DNA of 64,000 nt. Source: M3007 sp043764095 (GTDB taxonomy: Bacteria > Bacteroidota > Bacteroidia > Chitinophagales > Saprospiraceae). The position numbers and the translations under genes are program-made. Numbering within the stretch: the stretch's first letter is position 1; the number at the start of each line of letters is the position of its first letter. The notes under the pieces are model-generated. The model searched no databases. It was not told the DNA's origin and worked only from the letters and a program-made list of their open reading frames with translations. Positions 33,899-42,028 of the stretch are shown here, piece after piece. Where the stretch lies: positions 23,732 to 87,731 of the forward strand of contig JAYUKX010000193.1 of assembly GCA_043764095.1 (NCBI GenBank), read 5' to 3'.

Positions 33899-35596
33899 AT
33901 GGCTACAAAGCAGGTATCAGACATCGTGGCAACTGGGATTGCTGGTTTGCTGCTGCTTGTGGTATTTATGGTGATGTGGTACGCTCAAAAGCAATTTTCT
34001 CCAGTGTACGACGAAATAGCCAACATCCCTAGTGGTTATAACTATCTGAAAACCAATCGTTATACCGATGCTACACACCCACCATTCCTGCGTTACATCA
34101 TGGCGGTTCCGCTTTATGTGCAACATGCTGATCCGCTGCCCAATGATAGTACGGCATTGTACCGTTGGCAAAATTATGGTACACATTTTTTATTCCAAAA
34201 CAACCAATCTTGGCAACAAATACTATCAGGTACGCGCTTGGTCAATATTTTGCTATCTTTATTTTTGCTTGGTTTTTTGTATTATTGGATGAGGCTGCTG
34301 TGGGGCTGGAAGGCGGCATTAGTGGGGTTGGCGTTTATGGCTTTTGAGCCTACATTTCTGGGACATGGTCAGTTGGCTACACTTGACTTGGGTTTTTCAT
34401 TGATGTATTTTGTGGCATCGTGGTCGCTTTGGCGGTACTTGGAAGCACCCAACTGGCGTAATTTTTGGTGGCTTAACCTAATTTTTGGGTTGGCTTTTTT
34501 GAGTAAATTTGCGGCCATTCCACTCTATTTTGCGGGTATTGTATGCTTGCTTTTATTTAAGAAGCAGCGAGCGTTGTTTTTAAAACGCTTTTGGCTTAGC
34601 CCAATCTTGCTACTTTTTCTGATTTTTGCGGTTTATTTATTCCAAATGAAGTCTCCATCCAATGATGCACAAATCAGTATGGCGCGCGAAAGCGTAAAAA
34701 TACAAGCGCAATTGGATAAAATAGCGGGAGACTTGGGCACAACCAGAACACAAATGTTATCTGTTCAGGTACCTGCCTATGATTTTTGGAAAGGCTTTGG
34801 TATGCAGGTTTTTCATGCCATGTTCCAAGATATGTGGGAAAAAAAAGAATCGTTTCAATACCTAAATGGGGACTATTCGAGAAGGGGGTGGCGCACGTAT
34901 TTTTGCTGGACTTTTATACTGAAATCTACCTTATCGTCGGTACTTTTATTATGGATGGTGCTTTTTTTTACAGGCAAAGGCTATCTTAAAAAACGAGCGG
35001 TATCCAATAGCCGATTATCGATCATTGCGGCCTGTCTCTTTTTACCTCCTTTGTTGCTTTTTATTGCTTGTTCGCTGGGTACGATCAATATTGGACACCG
35101 CTATATACTGCCCATTTATCCGTTTTTAGCCATGGGAATTGGTTGTTTAATCACGTTGATAACGCCCAAAACTCAACGTATTGTATTGATTTTATTGGCA
35201 TTACACATTGTTAGTTCATTGTCCGTTTGGCCACACCATTTGACCTATTTCAACGAACTATCCCGCACTGGTTATCATCTCGCCGATTCCAATATTGACT
35301 GGGGACAAGATATGCTATTTTTGAAAAAGGATTTAGAAACACCTCGCGTACAGGAAACTAAGGTGTGGGGCGATTGCTTTGGGGTGATTCAACCCGTAGA
35401 TTTTGGTATAGATTTGAATGCTATTCCAACCGACAGTCGAGAACAATTAGGCTCTGGAAAACACACCATCTACTTGAGTATTCATCGATTCCTGAATAAA
35501 AGTAGCGTACATCCCAAAGGGCTTTATCCTTGGTTGAATGCTTACGAACCCACGCGGAAAGTAGGTTCTTCTATTTTAGTGTATGAAATAGATTAA
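33899..35596 (+). CDS. GT-C fold membrane glycosyltransferase (GT39/ArnT-like)
   Basis: 565 residues with about 9-10 predicted spans. After the first span comes SPVYDEIANIPSGYNYLKT, whose Asp-Glu is the catalytic/metal motif at the start of the first outside loop in GT-C enzymes, then DATHPPFLRYI. Later loops (NFWWLNLIFGLAFLSKF; NIGHRYILPIYPFLAMG) match lipid-linked sugar transferases of the dolichyl-phosphate-mannose type. A final outside domain contains DSNIDWGQDM. It presumably moves a sugar from a polyprenyl-phosphate donor to a lipid or protein on the periplasmic face; acceptor unknown. Confidence 0.87.
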   Translation: MATKQVSDIVATGIAGLLLLVVFMVMWYAQKQFSPVYDEIANIPSGYNYLKTNRYTDATHPPFLRYIMAVPLYVQHADPLPNDSTALYRWQNYGTHFLFQNNQSWQQILSGTRLVNILLSLFLLGFLYYWMRLLWGWKAALVGLAFMAFEPTFLGHGQLATLDLGFSLMYFVASWSLWRYLEAPNWRNFWWLNLIFGLAFLSKFAAIPLYFAGIVCLLLFKKQRALFLKRFWLSPILLLFLIFAVYLFQMKSPSNDAQISMARESVKIQAQLDKIAGDLGTTRTQMLSVQVPAYDFWKGFGMQVFHAMFQDMWEKKESFQYLNGDYSRRGWRTYFCWTFILKSTLSSVLLLWMVLFFTGKGYLKKRAVSNSRLSIIAACLFLPPLLLFIACSLGTINIGHRYILPIYPFLAMGIGCLITLITPKTQRIVLILLALHIVSSLSVWPHHLTYFNELSRTGYHLADSNIDWGQDMLFLKKDLETPRVQETKVWGDCFGVIQPVDFGIDLNAIPTDSREQLGSGKHTIYLSIHRFLNKSSVHPKGLYPWLNAYEPTRKVGSSILVYEID

Positions 35597-35601
35597 TTTT
35601 T

Positions 35602-35884
35602 ACATATACATATATTATCGGCGTGACTCGAGTCTAATGTCATCAGATTAACGATATACCAACCACGGAGTGGTTAAACTTGAATAGCCCTGAATGAAAT
35701 TCGGGGGATTAAGGGGGCGTATTGCGCGCGTTTCATTAAGTTCAACCCTGCCGGGTTGTCAAACGTACACCCTTTAATCCCCAAATTGCATTTGGGGCTA
35801 CTCATGTTTGACCCCTATAAGGGTCAGGAATACCTTAAGCAGACGACATTGGACTCGAGTCGCGCCGATAATATATGTATATAT
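35602..35884. repeat. 283-bp inverted-repeat element (E5) filling a convergent intergenic gap
   Basis: Arms 35602-35641 and 35845-35884 are inverted copies (37 of 40) centred on tattatcggcg and gactcgagt. Between them is a chain of small hairpins: aaccacggagtggtt (35661-35675), ccctgaat/attcgggg (35688-35706), aaccctgccgggtt (35744-35757), ccccaaattgcatttgggg (35779-35797) and gacccctataagggtc (35810-35825). It begins 6 bases after one stop codon and ends 3 bases before the other, so it may end transcription on both strands. No coding content. Confidence 0.9.
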
Positions 35885-35887
35885 GAA

Positions 35888-38458
35888 CTACCTCTTCACG
35901 ATCTTAGTCGTTTCCACAAATCCTTTATCTGTTACAAACTCTAAGAAATAAGTTCCTGCTGGAATAGTTGCGGCATGTACAAAAACACGCTGGCTACCGC
36001 TAATTTCGTTGCGCCCTTGTGCCATAATGTTTGCCATTTCCTTTCCAGCCACATCCAACAAACGAATACTTACCCGAGCGCTTACTGGCATCGTAAAATC
36101 TACAGAGAACGACTCTTTTACGAGTGTTGGGAATACTACTACATCCGGCTGCTCCGCTACAGGCGTTACTACTGGTACGGATGTGCCTTTAAAATATGCA
36201 ATAATCGTATCCGGTACGGTAAGATCGAGTTGGTTAATGATAGCCGACGGATTTGTAAAGGTATGTTGCTTGGATTCCCAACGATCGAATGTATTGTTAC
36301 CAGCAGGTAAAGCCTCCAAACGCAATCCGATATTACCAAAAATAGGCGTTTCGACTGGTAAATCATTATAAACCAGTGAATTGGCCTGAATACTTCCCGA
36401 CAATGGAGGATCTACGATGAATACGGTATTGAACGGCCCTGTCAGGTTATAGCAATCCACTAATCCAGTTGAAAAATAGTCGCAACGACGCTCAATAAAA
36501 TTACGGAAGCGTTTCACATTGTTTTTCCACTGGTTCACAGACCCTCCCCATTTTGCAATATGTTTGGGCATTTCTGGTTCGATACTGGCTACTACTTCAT
36601 CAAAATAAGCAAGCATATTTTCACAGCCAAACGTAGATTTGCTCAAGTCTGCCTGACGGGTAATCCAATATTGGCGGAATTCTTCATTTTCTTGCAAAAT
36701 ATTTAATAAATCAAGGTGATTCTGTGGTTGCGGGTCAAATTGTGCCCAATTGGATAAGTCAATCTGCTCCACATTACACGGTGGGGCAGTTGCACTGGTA
36801 TCCAAAATACCTGTATAGTTGATATAATAAGCATAGGTCGCATCCAAGTCCCAAAGGATATAACCCCATTTCTTATGGCCGCCGTCGGGATTGTTACCAC
36901 GCCACCAACCTGTATTGTAGTTGAGCCAGTCGGAGGCATTGGAAAAAGAATTTACCAACATATAATCGACTAAACTCTTATAATCCAATTGCTCCTTCAC
37001 AGCATCGAAATTCGTTTGATCCGACATGTCGTTTGTTTTTACAAAATCAACGAGGTTGTTCCAATCGGCAAATGCCTCTGCTTCGGAGGTTGATGCGTAT
37101 TCGGCCCATGATCCGCCCCAAGTGAGCAAATAGTCAATATCATATTTACCTTGACTATAATTATAATCGGTATAATCGTGGTCGTCGGGTAGTTCACGAA
37201 GGTCATATACGCCCCAATATTTACCATTAATAAATGCTATGGCCTTCGATCCTGCTCTTACATCGAGGTGAAGATTACCCTTTTTGGCTAAGTTTTGGGT
37301 ATAAGCATCGCGCATGTGCGCGGCGAGCGGTTGTGCGCCATTGCCGGGCCAATCGCTACCTCCTGGGTAATTATCGTCTCCAGCGGCACGCAAAATAAAT
37401 CGTTGAAATTCATCTCGATCCGTAAGTCCGGGGAACAATACTTCATTCACAGTGGCATTCACCCCCATTTCATCGCGGCTAATCCAGTCGAGGCTCCGTT
37501 GGTCATTGACCCAAGAATCTTGTCCGTGGCTATTTAGTTCACCTGTTGTTCTTGCCACCCGTGTTTTATCTGTACCAAACAACTCTAAGGTGCCCAATGG
37601 CCGCAAACCCTGATTGCCATTAGCCAATGCAGTGAGGTCATTGCCAGAAATGGAAACTACCGGTAGGGTATATGTTTCATTGATAAAGTAAGTATTAAAA
37701 GTCGTCAAACTGGGCAGTAGAGTAGGATCTGCTGGGAAAAGTTTTGCTTTTATTACTTTTGTTGCTGCTACGTTGAGCGGCGTTTCATATTTGGTGGATA
37801 CAAGCGTAGGCTCGTTACCCACTAAATTATAACGTATAATACCAGAATCTACTGCTGAAAATGTCACCGTTATGGCACTTGGGTAAAAACCTGCCGCCAT
37901 ATCCATTACTGGAGGTTTGGCGTAATCTTCATAAAAAGGCGCGTTTGTATTGCTCGCTCCCGGTGTAGGCAAAGTACAGATACCCCAATCGCTGCCGCCA
38001 TCGGCTTTACGACCATAGGAGTGGTGCCGCGCAATAGTTTTTACCTTTTTAAAATCAACTACTACACTTTGGGGATTGGTCAAGGTAATCACCTCTGCAT
38101 TGTTTTTGGTTTGGGTAATCTTGAATGAAGCATGTAAAGTATCGTTTATGATAGCATTCCGCCCCGAACAATACACCAGTTTGTAACCACCAGCAGGGAT
38201 AATAACTGCTTCGGAGATGGCCCATTTTGTAGGCTTATCCATGTTGTCGCTGAGGAACCAACCTTCCAAGGATACATCCGCAGCGGTTATATTATGTAGT
38301 TCGATCCAGTCTTCGTGTTTGCCAAAATTGTCCAGAAACTGATCCAAATTAGCAGCGGACATTTCGTTGATTATGATTTGACTGTGCAGGCGTGCACTGC
38401 CCCCTAAAAGTAGGAAAAAAAGTGCTAAAATGAAGGGTGTTTTAAACGTAGTAGTCAT
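35888..38458 (-). CDS. CotH-kinase-family secreted protein with lamin-tail domain and T9SS type A sorting domain
   Basis: 856 residues. Signal peptide (1-26); lamin-tail-like domain at ~28-160 (INEMSAANLDQFLDNFGKHE, WIELHN, GWFLSDN); chitobiase-like C-terminal beta domain at ~185-265; CotH domain at ~270-640 with FILRAAGDDN, GKYWGVYDLRELPDD, LWDLDATY and the D/N-rich kinase motif; last ~75 residues type A sorting domain (VVVFPTLVKESF, AGTYFLEFVT). CotH proteins are atypical kinases that phosphorylate secreted proteins, first studied in spore coats. It is probably a surface or extracellular kinase; the substrate is unknown. Confidence 0.9.
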   Translation of the reverse strand: MTTTFKTPFILALFFLLLGGSARLHSQIIINEMSAANLDQFLDNFGKHEDWIELHNITAADVSLEGWFLSDNMDKPTKWAISEAVIIPAGGYKLVYCSGRNAIINDTLHASFKITQTKNNAEVITLTNPQSVVVDFKKVKTIARHHSYGRKADGGSDWGICTLPTPGASNTNAPFYEDYAKPPVMDMAAGFYPSAITVTFSAVDSGIIRYNLVGNEPTLVSTKYETPLNVAATKVIKAKLFPADPTLLPSLTTFNTYFINETYTLPVVSISGNDLTALANGNQGLRPLGTLELFGTDKTRVARTTGELNSHGQDSWVNDQRSLDWISRDEMGVNATVNEVLFPGLTDRDEFQRFILRAAGDDNYPGGSDWPGNGAQPLAAHMRDAYTQNLAKKGNLHLDVRAGSKAIAFINGKYWGVYDLRELPDDHDYTDYNYSQGKYDIDYLLTWGGSWAEYASTSEAEAFADWNNLVDFVKTNDMSDQTNFDAVKEQLDYKSLVDYMLVNSFSNASDWLNYNTGWWRGNNPDGGHKKWGYILWDLDATYAYYINYTGILDTSATAPPCNVEQIDLSNWAQFDPQPQNHLDLLNILQENEEFRQYWITRQADLSKSTFGCENMLAYFDEVVASIEPEMPKHIAKWGGSVNQWKNNVKRFRNFIERRCDYFSTGLVDCYNLTGPFNTVFIVDPPLSGSIQANSLVYNDLPVETPIFGNIGLRLEALPAGNNTFDRWESKQHTFTNPSAIINQLDLTVPDTIIAYFKGTSVPVVTPVAEQPDVVVFPTLVKESFSVDFTMPVSARVSIRLLDVAGKEMANIMAQGRNEISGSQRVFVHAATIPAGTYFLEFVTDKGFVETTKIVKR

Positions 38459-38497
38459 ATTCGTGTTTAGATTAGTTAAAAAAATACATTGTGTTTA

Positions 38498-39793
38498 TTA
38501 ATTCCTCTTGTATTGTTCCGAGTATTTACGGGATAGTTCTTTTTGCTTATTGTCTAAATTAATCTCTCTGCCATCAATAAAAGCAGCGGTGACTTGATTG
38601 GTACGCATATCTAGGGCATCGCCTTCACTGATAAACAAGGTAGCAGATTTACCGGTTTCTAAAGATCCATAATTAGCATCAATTTGAAGTATTTTAGCGG
38701 TGTTGAGGGTAATTGCGGCAACCGCCGCTTCGGAAGGTAAGCCAAAACCAACGGCTTGTCCTGCTTCAAAACTCAGGTTGCGTTGTTTCCACGCGCCATC
38801 ATCGGAAAAAGTAAAGGTGATGCCAGCATCGTAAAGTATTTTTGCTGTTTTAAACGGTTGATCCACATCCTCGTCCTCGCGTGCAGGCAGGCGTTGCGTG
38901 CGATTCAGCATAACAGGAATATTATTATTTTTGAGCAAGGTAGTTTCCTGCCAAGCATCATCGCCGCCTACTAAGACCATCTTTAATTGGTTGGCTACTG
39001 CAAATTCGACCGCAGCGCGGATGGCTTTTGCTTCATTTGCATGGATATATAACGTTTGTTTACCTGAAAACAAAGGTTTCATCGCTTCGAACCGAGGGTT
39101 ACTCATGCTGGGTTGCTCCAACTGTGCATAGCCCTTTGCGTCATTAAAATAGGCTTGAATTTGCTCTATATCTTTGGTATAACGATCATTTCCCTTTTGC
39201 TCGGGGTTGCCAGTGTCCCATCCGCCCCAAGATCTGAGTGCAGGCCAATTGAGGTGCTGGCCTTCATCTGCTTTTACGGTAGCATCCTCCCAGTTCCATG
39301 CGTCCAACTGTACCACAGAGGATGATCCCGACAATGTACCGCCAACAGGGCTGACTTGCGCTAATAAAACGCCATTAGAGCGTACCGTTGGTGTAACCTC
39401 AGAGTCTGTATTATAAGCAATAATGGATCGAGCGTTCGGATTGAGTGCTCCTGTTTCAGATTGATCGTTGGTGGCGCGTACAGCATCCACTTCCACCAAA
39501 CCCAACTGGGAATCAGTAGCAATAAATCCCGGATATACATGTTTACCCGTTGCATCAAATATTTTTGAAAACTGTGTACGATCAATTCGTATATTGGTAG
39601 CATCTGCTACCATGGTCAATTTACCCTTGTTAAAAGCAATTGCACTGGAAGTGATGGTAGTTCCATTACCGATATGTGCGGTAGCGCCTAAAATCAGGAT
39701 AGCACCTTTTTGAGGCGGGGCAGGTATGGGTGACTGTGCAAGGAGGGAAATCGGCACCAATGCAGCCGCTAATAAAGTATATAGTTTTGCCAT
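38498..39793 (-). CDS. Secreted amidohydrolase-superfamily protein lacking the HxH metal motif
   Basis: 431 residues with a signal peptide (ending SLLAQ). The framework of imidazolonepropionase-like amidohydrolases is clear: KGAILILGATAHIGNGT, a beta-sandwich, YPGFIATDSQLGLVEVDAVRATND, YIHANEAKAIRAAVEFA, LVGGDDAWQE, FSDDGAW, LTLN-like AAITLNTAKILQID and GSLETGKSATL. Where metal-dependent members have H-x-H after the first strand, this one reads A-T-D-S. One His (HANE) and the Asp (FSDD) remain, so a single-metal or non-catalytic role is possible. It lies 39 bases upstream of the CotH gene on the same strand. Confidence 0.85.
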   Translation of the reverse strand: MAKLYTLLAAALVPISLLAQSPIPAPPQKGAILILGATAHIGNGTTITSSAIAFNKGKLTMVADATNIRIDRTQFSKIFDATGKHVYPGFIATDSQLGLVEVDAVRATNDQSETGALNPNARSIIAYNTDSEVTPTVRSNGVLLAQVSPVGGTLSGSSSVVQLDAWNWEDATVKADEGQHLNWPALRSWGGWDTGNPEQKGNDRYTKDIEQIQAYFNDAKGYAQLEQPSMSNPRFEAMKPLFSGKQTLYIHANEAKAIRAAVEFAVANQLKMVLVGGDDAWQETTLLKNNNIPVMLNRTQRLPAREDEDVDQPFKTAKILYDAGITFTFSDDGAWKQRNLSFEAGQAVGFGLPSEAAVAAITLNTAKILQIDANYGSLETGKSATLFISEGDALDMRTNQVTAAFIDGREINLDNKQKELSRKYSEQYKRN

Positions 39794-39865
39794 GAATTTG
39801 AATTTTATCAGGGCAAATGTAAAATAAAATCAATCTTTTCCGGCCTTGGTATAAAGATTTGTATA

Positions 39866-39899
39866 AAAATGGCCAAATAGTGTACTATTTGGCCATTTT
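39866..39899 (-). terminator. Terminator overlapping the 3' end of the TPR membrane protein gene
   Basis: Perfect 15-bp stem aaaatggccaaatag / ctatttggccatttt with a 4-base loop. On the minus strand the last three codons and the stop of the upstream gene lie inside the stem, which is followed by UUUUAUAC. Confidence 0.85.
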
Positions 39900-40616
39900 T
39901 TGGGCATTTGCCCGCATTAATTCTTCTCCTTTCTTCGCTGGGTTCTTTAAATATGCTGTAGCGGTAAGTTTTGCACCTTCCAAATTACCAATTTGGAAAT
40001 GCGACCAAGCAATATAATACTGTGCTGGAATAGCATAGTCGGGATTACGGGAAACCACTAAGGGCGACAATATTTCCAATGCCTTTTGGTAGTCTTTTGC
40101 GCCTACCAAGGATACGCCGTAGTAAAAAACATGCGCTGGAACAGATTTATCCAACTGGCCAAAACCTGCTGCCGCTGCTGCAAACTGGCCCGCTTGGTAG
40201 TCATTGGACGCTTTTTCCAAAATGGTGGTAGCATCTCCGCCGCCAGCACTGGCAAATTCGTTAGGATAAGGGATAAAGGCCATTTGTGTCTCCGCGGCCT
40301 TACCATAAAAATTAATAAAATAAATGGCTACCGCCACCATGATAGCAGCGGCGGCAGCCATCAATGTTTTTGTCCAAATCGACCACCCACCAGTATCGAA
40401 GCCACCTTTATTCTTTTTGGCTTCTTCTTGTTGAAGTAATGCTTTCAACTGAGTGCGTTCATTGCTGATAACAGCAGCGGACACTTTTTGTTGAAAGCCA
40501 AATACATCAGCAAACGCTGGGTTGTTAGCCACCAACAAATCCAGTTCATTCTTTTCGGCGGGTGTTATACGCCGACTAAAATACTGGTCTAATAGATATT
40601 CGTAACGCTCTTCCAT
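39885..40616 (-). CDS. Single-pass membrane protein with TPR repeats, probable anti-sigma partner
   Basis: 243 residues from ATG 40616; the frame opens 57 bases earlier inside the sigma factor gene. Residues 1-65 are helical and cytoplasmic (YLLDQYFSRRITPAEKNELD, the anti-sigma-like N-terminus), a span follows at ~84-104, and the C-terminal half has TPR repeats (NDYQAGQFAAAAAGFGQLD, GVSLVGAKDYQKALEILSPL, FQIGNLEGAKLTATAYL). It follows the ECF sigma gene by 11 bases. It probably holds the sigma factor at the membrane and senses through the outside TPRs; inference from order and layout. Confidence 0.8.
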   Translation of the reverse strand: MEERYEYLLDQYFSRRITPAEKNELDLLVANNPAFADVFGFQQKVSAAVISNERTQLKALLQQEEAKKNKGGFDTGGWSIWTKTLMAAAAAIMVAVAIYFINFYGKAAETQMAFIPYPNEFASAGGGDATTILEKASNDYQAGQFAAAAAGFGQLDKSVPAHVFYYGVSLVGAKDYQKALEILSPLVVSRNPDYAIPAQYYIAWSHFQIGNLEGAKLTATAYLKNPAKKGEELMRANAQKMAK

Positions 40617-40627
40617 AATAATTTTGA

Positions 40628-41158
40628 TCAGATACAGTGTTTCTCGTAAAGTTCTCTTAATTGGGTTAAACACCTGCGGCGCATTTGGCGAACCACATCA
40701 CCACTGGCATAACCCGAAATTTCAGCAATTTCTTTGCTGTTTTTGTCGTGAAAAAAAGTCAGTCGAACAATTGATGCACAACCCTCGCCTAGTGTTTGAA
40801 TAATTTTTTCTAAACAACTGTTGCGCTGAAGCCGTATCATTTCCTCCTCCGGACTGTCCATGAAGTCATTTAGGTCATCATCGGTGATATTCATTCCATC
40901 TGGTAAAGGCAGCGGTTCTCGTTTCTGCCCTCTCAGGCGTTCCCGCAGTACATTTCTTCCAATACCAAACAGAAACGTTGCAGGTTTGGCCGTCAATACA
41001 AGATTACCGGCTTGCATTTTTTGCCACAAAATTACACATGCATCTTGGTAAACATCCACGACTTCTGCCTCTTTGAGGCCCGTCCAGGATTTTGCCCAGT
41101 GCATAAATTTGTTTCTATTTTGATTATATAGGTCAGTGAAGCTAAAACCATCGTACAT
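40628..41158 (-). CDS. ECF-type RNA polymerase sigma factor
   Basis: 176 residues. Region 2 (VDVYQDACVILWQKMQ, then ATFLFGIGRNVLRERLR) and region 4 (IIQTLGEGCASIVRLTFFHD, NSKEIAEISGYASGDVVRQMRRRCLTQLREL) are present; no extension. It directs polymerase to its own regulon and usually its own operon; the membrane TPR partner is encoded immediately downstream. No matching promoter sequence can be assigned from one window. Confidence 0.93.
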   Translation of the reverse strand: MYDGFSFTDLYNQNRNKFMHWAKSWTGLKEAEVVDVYQDACVILWQKMQAGNLVLTAKPATFLFGIGRNVLRERLRGQKREPLPLPDGMNITDDDLNDFMDSPEEEMIRLQRNSCLEKIIQTLGEGCASIVRLTFFHDKNSKEIAEISGYASGDVVRQMRRRCLTQLRELYEKHCI

Positions 41159-41277
41159 ATATATACTCGCATTTATTTAGGGTGCAATGTAGTGCGATTG
41201 TTTTTATTTAATGGAGTAATTAGATGAAATGTGAACTTAGCCGGCGGTTTTTTTAAAAAATATTTTAAAGTTAGAGA

Positions 41278-41324
41278 TGCATACGCTAAATCTGTAGCCT
41301 TGGACTACAGATTTAGCGTATGTA
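41278..41324. repeat. 20-bp-stem hairpin upstream of the sigma factor gene
   Basis: Stem tacgctaaatctgtag / ctacagatttagcgta extended outward (c-g, g-u, u-a), loop ccttgga. Located 120 bases before the sigma ATG and 280 bases beyond the response-regulator stop. Could end the kinase operon's transcript. The remainder of the 444-base gap 41159-41602 has no gene. Confidence 0.7.
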
Positions 41325-41504
41325 TTTTGCCCTTTTCTTTGTTATTCATGGGGCATTTAGCCCCAGCAAATAGAGGTACAAAAAACATAACGATTAGCGA
41401 CTGCTAGCGCGAATAAATCGTTGTATTAGTAAATTATAGCGTTGGATGCTATAGGGAAGTAGAAAAACATGTCAATATGCAATACATACCATTGGAGGGT
41501 TTTG

Positions 41505-41572
41505 TTCCCTGCAATGCGCTTTTTGAAGCCATAATGGGGGAATTACGATGAAAAAAGGAAAGAAGAAGGGAC
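41505..41572. repeat. Direct repeat left of the kinase operon
   Basis: 68 bases, about 59 positions identical to 44861-44927 in the same orientation: common blocks cctgcaatgcgctttttg, aattacg and gaaaaaaggaaagaag. It contains a weak dyad cataat/attacg. Confidence 0.85.
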
Positions 41573-41602
41573 TCGAGGTAGAAATAAACGGTTTATCCCT
41601 TC

Positions 41603-42022
41603 TTAAAAGTGTTTTTTAAGGATATCTTCTACCATTGCAAGCCGCAAAGGTTTGTGTGTGAAACCAGCCACTTCTGAAATTTTTTCTGCCCTCCTTTCAT
41701 CTTCTGGATTGGTAGAGGTGGTAATCATTACAATAATTATCTCATCTTTGGGGCTAGTATCTAGTGCTTTGTATGCCTGCAAAAACTCCCATCCGTCCAT
41801 AATTGGCATATTGATATCCAATAGAATTAACATAGAAGGAACTGTGGTATGTTCTGCTTCTGCCTGTTTCACAGTTTGGGTCAGGTACTCAATAGCATCT
41901 CGGCCGTTCAGCGCAATTTCGATATGCTCTGTAATACCTGCCCGTTCAATCACTAGGCGGCTCATAAAATTTGTGGCATCGTCGTCATCGACCAGTAATA
42001 CACAATTTAGTTTCTTTTCCAT
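41603..42022 (-). CDS. Single-domain response regulator
   Basis: 139 residues, a stand-alone receiver domain with no output. Acidic cluster VDDDDATNFM (12-15), phosphoryl acceptor Asp69 (LLDINMPIMDGWEF), TTS at 101-103 and Lys124 (FTHKPL). It is of the CheY-like sort that receives phosphate from large multi-PAS kinases. The kinase gene ends 6 bases upstream. Confidence 0.93.
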   Translation of the reverse strand: MEKKLNCVLLVDDDDATNFMSRLVIERAGITEHIEIALNGRDAIEYLTQTVKQAEAEHTTVPSMLILLDINMPIMDGWEFLQAYKALDTSPKDEIIIVMITTSTNPEDERRAEKISEVAGFTHKPLRLAMVEDILKKHF

Positions 42023-42028
42023 TGGTAT

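Noticed and set aside
35602..35884. Insertion sequence
   Set aside because: Inverted ends are present but the interior has no open reading frame for a transposase and no clear target duplication; at most a non-autonomous element.
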